The notes under the pieces: generated by a model | Told to the model about the DNA's origin: nothing | The model's input: the letters and a program-made list of their open reading frames with translations, nothing else | Database searches by the model: none | Made by a program: the position numbers and the translations under genes | From: Hyparrhenia diplandra | Taxonomy: Eukaryota > Streptophyta > Magnoliopsida > Poales > Poaceae | Direction: 5' to 3' | DNA length: 64,000 bases | Assembly (NCBI GenBank): GCA_015847255.1 | Contig: JADLZK010000395.1 | Span: 124,001-188,000 of the forward strand | Shown here: positions 58,400 through 64,000 of the stretch, piece after piece | Numbering within the stretch: position 1 is the first letter of the stretch | Layout of the letters: each line of letters begins with the position of its first letter

Positions 58400-59480
58400 C
58401 AAGGACCAAAAGACAAAAAAGTCACCTCGCACAAGATGGGCCCACTTGCTGAGCTAGAGGGCCGGGCGGCCTAACTAGTGGGGCCGGGAAGCCATGTCAC
58501 ATGGCTCCACGTGTAGAACTTCTAGAACCTTCTCTCAACTAACCTTGGGATCACATCTAAGCCATCCAATCAAGTCGGTTTGATCCAAGGGCCGAGATTC
58601 ATCCTATGAGGCTATATAAGCAAGGGTAGAGCTACCCTAAAATCCTAATTCTTTCGAATTCATTCTAGTTCATTAGCTAGAATTCATAGGATTAGAGAAG
58701 TCAAGATCTTTATGATTAGAGCTAGACAAATTCCAGATTAGCTACTACGGATCTTGATTAGCAATCAAGTTTTTAGAAATAGAGAGATTAGTAAGGAGTT
58801 CTTCGAGGAGTACAGGCTGTCAAATCTTCTCTCTCTCTTATATTACGTGGGATCATTGTCTTCGCCCGGAGGAGCTTGTTTTTAAATTATCCGGTATTTG
58901 ACTTCATAATTAAAGTAAGTTTTGGTTTATTCTATTCTTCAAGTTTGCAACTCTTGTTTGAGTACTTTAATCTTGGTTGCTCTTGATTAGAGAATTAATT
59001 CTTAATTTAAGTGTGGTGCTTAGATTAGGTTTACTAGTGAATGCCCCCTATTGGCTAGTAGCAGTGGTACGTAGTATCATAAAAGTGACTTTATAGCTTT
59101 ATTGAATCCTCTGTAGTCCACTTCTCGCTAATAGGTGAACGGTAGGCTTTTGTCTATTCTTAGTGAAGTAATTTTGTCTTACTCTATTAAGAATTAGCGT
59201 CCATGATAGAATAAATAAATCAAGATTTATTGAGATTAGAATTAGAAAGCGGAAGTTATCTCCTAATCTAGCTATTTTCTTAAATCTTGTGATTGTGAAG
59301 TGGGTTAGGCAAACACTAGTTATATTCACCCCCATGTGCCTTTGGGTTCGATATTAAAGCGAGAGTTTATCTTTCGGTGAAGTACTACAATGGTATTTCT
59401 ATCTATGCACTTGTAGATATCTTTATCATTATTGTGTGCATATAATTTATACCAACATCGTTCTTTAGGCATTGTTGGAA
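58400..59480 (+). mobile_element. Gypsy LTR, plus strand
   Basis: Contains CAATCAAGTCGGTTTGATCC and the TATA context GGCTATATAAGCAAGG (58610-58625), the same as in the minus-strand LTR at 41277-42644. It is followed directly by gag-protease coding remnants, so this is the 5' LTR of that element. The left border was not found, so the start is approximate; the right border lies near ATACCAACA at about 59450. Confidence 0.6.
58614..58620 (+). promoter_or_regulatory. TATA box of the gypsy LTR
   Basis: TATATAAG preceded by a conserved upstream block shared with the LTR at 41277-42644. Conservation of this block between otherwise diverged LTRs supports a promoter role. Confidence 0.55.
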
Positions 59481-59489
59481 TGAAGGCTT

Positions 59490-60700
59490 GAAGCTGTCGT
59501 CTCGCAACAACTGTCCCGAGTGTAGTGAGCAATATCAGGAGTATAGGCAGTCTCAAACCAACCATCGTATTGTGCATGATAGGCTTGGTCATTGCTATCA
59601 TGACATGGATCAACGCCTAAAAATAGAAGACAACCATGATCGGTATGGCAAGTGAGTTGCCGATAAAGACTAGGTTGATTATGAAGATTATGAGGATTGT
59701 GAAGAGGATGAGGAAGAGCGTTTGTATGCTTGGCAAAAGGGGTAGTTTTGTCCTCTAGGCCTGAGGAAAAGCCAGAAGAGGCGTGTGCAGTGCCTAAGGG
59801 CTAAGGAGCTGAAACATAAGAAGAAGAGGTTCTGGCAGTAGAAAAGGACAAGTTGGCTAATATAGGTATGGTTCTTGTTTTGCCTGCAAAATTCAAGGCT
59901 CTTGATCAAGATGCTGGAGAACATGAAGTATATTCTGATTTTGATGAGACTGAGTTTGAGAAGGTGATGGCCAAGTTAGTTTTAACCCAATAGGTAGTTT
60001 TTTCTAAGCCATAGAATACATGCATAAGCCATAGAATACATGCACTTGGAGGCTCTTTATCTTAATGGCTTCGTGAATGGAAGGCCCATGGGAAGGATGT
60101 CGGTTGATGGGGGAGTAGCGAGTTAATGTGATGTCGTATAGAACTTTCAGGAAGCTAGGAAAGACCGAAGGAGGCCTACCGATTACTGATTTGAGGCTAC
60201 GGGACTTCGGTGGTAATGTGTCTGAGACCCGGGAAATCAACGTTGAATTGACGATTGGAGTAAGACCTTGGTCACAACTTTATTCGTCGTGCATAGTAAA
60301 GGCTCATATAGCTTGCTCCTTGGAAGAGACTGGATCCATGCAAATTGTTGCATCCCTTCTACCATGCACCAAATCCTGATTCAATGGCATGGAGAGAAGG
60401 TAGAGATAGTACTAGCTAACACTTGTGATAGTAGCCTCTGCTGATCCAACATACTAGGACATGGATGATATTGAGTGCTTCTCTAGGAGAGAGTGGAATG
60501 AAGGTTCCATCCAAATCAATGATGAGGGCCATCAGCCGATCCGAGCAGTCAACTTTGAGAGCAATTTTTAATGGGTAATCCAGTCGACGACAACAAGGGG
60601 AAGCTAGGGCATGGTTTCATGTCGGCCGATAAACTTGAAGTAATTAATATAGAACCTGGAGATAAACCAAGGCCGACATATATATCAGTGCTGGCTTAAA
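59490..60700 (+). pseudogene. Gypsy gag-protease remnant
   Basis: Coding pieces in several frames match one gypsy polyprotein. A gag C-terminal part ends with a basic block (SQKRRVQCLRAKELK, near 59770-59815). An aspartic protease follows, with HLEALYLNGFVNGRPMGR near 60040-60095 and the active-site segment MSVDGG near 60098-60115. Next come a TFRKLGK stretch and DWIHANCCIPSTMHQ near 60330-60370, then the start of the reverse transcriptase linker (ADKLEVI, near 60630). Protease would cut the polyprotein into working enzymes. Several stops and shifts make it dead. It ends abruptly near 60700, where a copia LTR begins; reverse transcriptase, RNase H and integrase are missing. Confidence 0.85.
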
Positions 60701-60709
60701 CCCCTGAAG

Positions 60710-61422
60710 ATCTCTAGTTAGGTTTTGGCTAATTGATGACATCCTAGGACCAATCTCTCTATCTAAGTGATGTGATTTAGTTGGAGATTGGTCTAGAAAA
60801 GTGGTAGAGCATGAGGATCATGGTGGATGCTTGGAGTGATCCAAAAGTTGATCAAGTGCTCGGACTTTGGCAAATTGAGAAAGAGGTGATCAAATTGGGC
60901 TCAAGACAAAGCTATATTTGTTAGAGCCAGGAGGGCCTAGTGAGGCAACACGTGCCCGCCACCTTGATCCACCGTTGAGACAGTCGACACAACCGGAGAC
61001 TAGCTTGAGGGTGCTCAAGTGAACTCTAGGTGAACAAATCAATTGTCTCTAGCTTGTGTGATTGATTGTCTCTCGGTGATTGGTTCATTGCCACGACACG
61101 TTGGTATATCACCCCTACACAACTATTGCAATTACATTGTGTTATTTATATTGGTCTTATGTTGCTCTTACCTTGTGTAGAATTACTAGTTGCCTAGACT
61201 TGTTTTAGTGTAATCTAGTTTGCTCACCTAGTTGGTAAAGTAGTGACATAGCTTATTGAGCAATTAGAGACTTTAGCAACTAGAAATGTTAATAGGTGGC
61301 TTGCCGACAAGTAGAGCTAGTGCAACCGCAATTATCGCTATTTGTTGTTCTAACAAGTTGCTCTAATGTTTTGTAAAATTTTTATTAGGTTATTCACCCC
61401 TCTAGCCTTTTAGGACCTTTCA
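60710..61422 (+). mobile_element. Copia-type 5' LTR
   Basis: The right end TTAGGACCTTTCA is followed after two bases by a primer-binding site, which fixes the LTR end at 61422. The start is less certain; GGCTAATTGATGACATCC near 60725 is a usual beginning for such LTRs. It carries TTATTCACCCCTCTAGCC near its end, as in many grass copia LTRs. Confidence 0.6.
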
Positions 61423-61424
61423 TG

Positions 61425-61436
61425 TGGTATCGGATC
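61425..61436 (+). other. Primer-binding site (initiator Met tRNA)
   Basis: TGGTATCGGATC corresponds to the usual TGGTATCAGAGC site with two changes. It pairs with the 3' end of initiator Met tRNA to prime minus-strand synthesis. Confidence 0.75.
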
Positions 61437-61482
61437 TGTGGTCACCATTTTAAGCAAGGTTTAACACCCTTCGGTGAAAAGT

Positions 61483-62013
61483 ATGGCTAGTGTTGTGTTC
61501 AACCATGTTGGGAGAAATCCTCCATTCTTTGATGGCACAAGCTCTTTTGATTATTGGAAGAGAAAGATGAAGATCTACTTGGGGTCAATCAATGACCAAG
61601 TGTGGGGTGTGACCGAGAAGGATTTTATCATCCTTGATCCCACCAATCTCACTCCAAATGACAAGGCCAATAAGTAATGCAATACTATGGCACTCAACAC
61701 AATCTACAACGTCATTGATTCCAAGGTGTTTGAGGGAATCAAAGATCTTGAGAAGGCTAGTGAAGTATGGGAAAGATTGTGTGAAACATATGAGGGCACA
61801 AAGGTTGTGAAGAGCTCAAAAAGATATACATGCTCAAGAGTGAGTTTGAGGCCTTCAAGATGAAGGATGATGAAACAATTCCGGAGATGTTTCATCATTG
61901 CAAGTGATTGTCAATGACCTCAAGGCATTGGGTGTGAAGACACAAGACAATGACTTTGGGCACAAATTCTTGATGTGCTTGCCCAAAAGGTTCAAGATGT
62001 TGAGGACCATATC
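61483..62013 (+). pseudogene. Copia gag remnant
   Basis: The ATG at 61483 opens MASVVFNHVGRNPPFFDG, then SSFDYWKRKMKIYL, the conserved N-terminal part of plant copia gag (UBN2-type family). A TAA after DKANK (61675-61677) closes the frame. The homology continues with SEVWERLCETYEG near 61760-61800, shifts frame, and goes on to LMCLPKRFKML near 61970-62000. No zinc knuckle, protease, integrase or reverse transcriptase follows. Gag would form the virus-like particle. The element is truncated and inactive. Confidence 0.85.
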
Positions 62014-62323
62014 ACTTTTCATATAAAATCCATAAACAAGTAAATACATCTTATAACATCTTAGTTCATTTTCCATACATCACATGATTCTAGAATAAGA
62101 GTTACTACAAACATGGTTCAAAGTACAACAAAAACCGAGTTAACTATACAAAAATGCAGAAACTTTAATACAAACTACAAATGGAGGGATAAAAAGGAAA
62201 CCTCACCAAGTCCGGGAGGTATCCACCCAAAATAAGTTAGCTCCATCATCTAATGTCTACCTACGACAAGGTGAATAAAACTTGAGTACACAATCTAATC
62301 ACCAAGACCTACCTAACTAGATG
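62014..62323. other. Unassigned AT-rich sequence
   Basis: No coding or terminal-repeat signal. It follows the break of the copia element, so it may be unrelated sequence joined by deletion. Confidence 0.4.
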
Positions 62324-62554
62324 TAAACCATCCCAAATTATAAGGCGTTTGACTTTTTTGACAAACAAGTTTGACCACTGTCTTATTCAAAACATTGTGC
62401 AAAATATCACTTTTTGTCATGGCTTGGGTTTATTAACAAAAGTTCTTCAAGAATGATTTAAACTTGACTAAGTTTGTATAAATTTTTGAATAAGACGAGT
62501 GGCCAAACTTGGGGTAAAAAAAGTTCCAACGCCATAATTTTGGATGAAGGAGTA
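62324..62554. mobile_element. Stowaway MITE
   Basis: The left end CATCCCAAATTATAAGGCG pairs with the right end CGCCATAATTTTGGATG, followed by AAGGAGTA. Interior words (TTGACTTTTTTGACAAAC, AATAAGACGAGTGGCC) are typical of this family. A TA dinucleotide flanks the right side (62553-62554). Confidence 0.8.
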
Positions 62555-63630
62555 ATTCTCAAGGATATGTAGGGGTTAATTGGCTACCTTGTTTAGTTAG
62601 TTTTTTTACGGAAGCTACTAATAATGCATCCTTATGTTTCAAGTTTTAGATGTCATGTTAAGTTCATTAATTAACCATTCTAGATAAAAAAATCATGTAC
62701 TACTTTCAATAGTGTGCTAAGCAAACAAGAAATCAAGTTCATCATCTCCTCCATCTTCCTCCATTGTTCTATTTGTGTTACTGGCCTTAGCAAAATGGCA
62801 AGTGGTATCCATATAGGAGTGTAGCGATCCAACTGGGTAAACCCAAACACATGTCCTATCGAGTTTGCGTAAGGCCTGAACCGACTAAGTTGCCATGGAG
62901 AGAACCCAACCCCCCATGGGCCCATGTTCTAGACAGGCTGGGTTCTATGATGAGTTAGAGTTGCGCGATTCTCTCCCAACCAACTACTACTTGAGGGGTT
63001 AGTGTAGCATTTTAGTAAACCACATTGGGCACCTTAGGAAAGAAGGTGCATAGGCTTCTTGGTAAACTATAACACAGGAACCCTAATATGTGATTGTATG
63101 TCGAGCTGAACCAACGAAGCACACATCGGAACGGTCCTTAAGTGATATAGAGACTAAATTAATTCACCTAGATCCTATAGTTCTATTGTCCTATCAATCT
63201 CTACTATACCTTCGTCCCAAAAAGAATGCAATTCTAGAAAAGTGTTATGTTTGGTTTGACCAATTATAGATAAAAGGTGTAAATATATAAATAAGTAGCA
63301 TTAGATTAATTATGCAATTCATTTTGGACAAGGTTTATGTCAAACATTAGATATATAAATCGTGAATAACTTTTAAGCTGTTGAGTTTAGAAATGTGAAA
63401 ATCATATCAATAGATGTCTTAAAAATTACTTTCATAAAAATATACATATATAACTTCCCGATAAATGTTTTTATAGAAAAAGGAAGTCGAGTTACGCTTT
63501 GGACACCGTGTCGCTGTCCTAAGCGACTTTCTTTTCCTATATACTAAGAGAGTAAGGGCGGCCCCAAGAATGTAATAGCCGGTACTAGCTACGTAATCCC
63601 GGTTGATGTGGATGCGAGAGATAAAAATGC
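62555..63630. other. Intergenic; one MITE-like end
   Basis: No gene seen. TACCTTCGTCCCAAAAAGAA at about 63207 resembles a Stowaway-like end, with no matching right end before 63540. Confidence 0.45.
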
Positions 63631-63783
63631 TACTCCCTCTGTTTCCAAATTATAGTTCACTTTGGCTTTTCTAGATGCATTGATTTTGCTATGTATTTAG
63701 ACATAGTGTATAACTAGGTGCATAAAAAATCAATGTATCTAGAAAAGCAAAAGTGAACTACAATTTGAAAGGAGGAGAGAGTA
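63631..63783. mobile_element. Stowaway MITE with TA target duplication
   Basis: Starts TA then CTCCCTCTGTTTCC and ends GGAGGAGAGAG then TA. The terminal inverted repeats extend about 50 bp, including AAATTATAGTTCAC on the left and GTGAACTACAATTTG on the right. At 149 bp plus flanking TA it is the best preserved MITE in the window. Confidence 0.9.
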
Positions 63784-64000
63784 TTTTATACTATTAGACC
63801 CACACGCCTCTCTTACATGTTTTGGACTTCATAAATTAGATCAGCTATTTGCCCGCCGCTAGTGATTACTCTTCCTCCTACTTTTTTTCATGTCATGTTA
63901 GATCTAGCTAGCTAAATAGCTTGTTGGTGTGTTGATTCGACTTTTGACCTTTCACTTCTTTACATACTCATCAACTCAATGCTTTACTTATTTATTTATT
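63784..64000. other. Unassigned right end of the window
   Basis: AT-rich sequence with a CTAGCTAGCTA word near 63904. No feature seen. Confidence 0.4.

Overview
The window is nuclear DNA from a flowering plant, almost certainly a grass (Poaceae). The support is a chromovirus-type Ty3/gypsy remnant, CACTA elements whose ends carry repeats of a CCTTGGCGGTT-type motif, a tRNA-like SINE with an internal B box, several Stowaway MITEs, and one very GC-rich intronless gene in otherwise AT-rich DNA. Genus and chromosome cannot be fixed by eye. Nearly all of the 64 kb is nested transposon sequence and decayed duplicates; only one gene looks intact.

Layout. 1-3760: a decayed Ty3/gypsy chromovirus (RNase H, integrase, chromodomain, start of the 3' LTR), split by a 1.68 kb poly(A) retroposon that carries only an ORF1-like protein. 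3811-9215: local tandem repeats (a 448 bp pair, then about three 1.3 kb units with internal sub-repeats). 9216-36710: an array of about seven related units, most with the last exon of a minus-strand two-component receiver (response regulator-like) gene, all apparently dead. A 4.37 kb block (9217-13589) recurs at 19658-24030. Later insertions in the array are a 2.15 kb solo LTR with a 450 bp pentanucleotide microsatellite (16176-18325), a 4.88 kb CACTA element with CGG target duplication (24690-29566) that contains a SINE, and a 512 bp poly(A) retroposon (30219-30730).

36711-46340: minisatellite, LTR fragments, a nested solo LTR (39401-40742, TSD CATTG), a gypsy-type LTR (about 41277-42644), a 1.1 kb CACTA derivative (42654-43768, TSD AGG) and a Stowaway MITE. 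46440-47300: a GC island with an intact 103-codon HLH gene, the best candidate for a working gene. 48323-54435: a CACTA-like element, a minus-strand 5'-truncated LINE, a minus-strand solo LTR (52232-54194, TSD CAAGG) and a MITE. 55439-57205: a possible minus-strand multi-exon gene or gene fragment of unknown product. 58400-62013: a gypsy LTR with a gag-protease remnant, interrupted by a copia LTR, primer-binding site and broken gag. 62324-63783: Stowaway MITEs.

No new defence or enzymatic system is apparent. The most informative content is evolutionary: the receiver-gene array gives natural empty-site controls for the CACTA insertion, and clean target-site duplications put several nested insertions in order. 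Boundaries of decayed repeats are approximate because they were read by eye.
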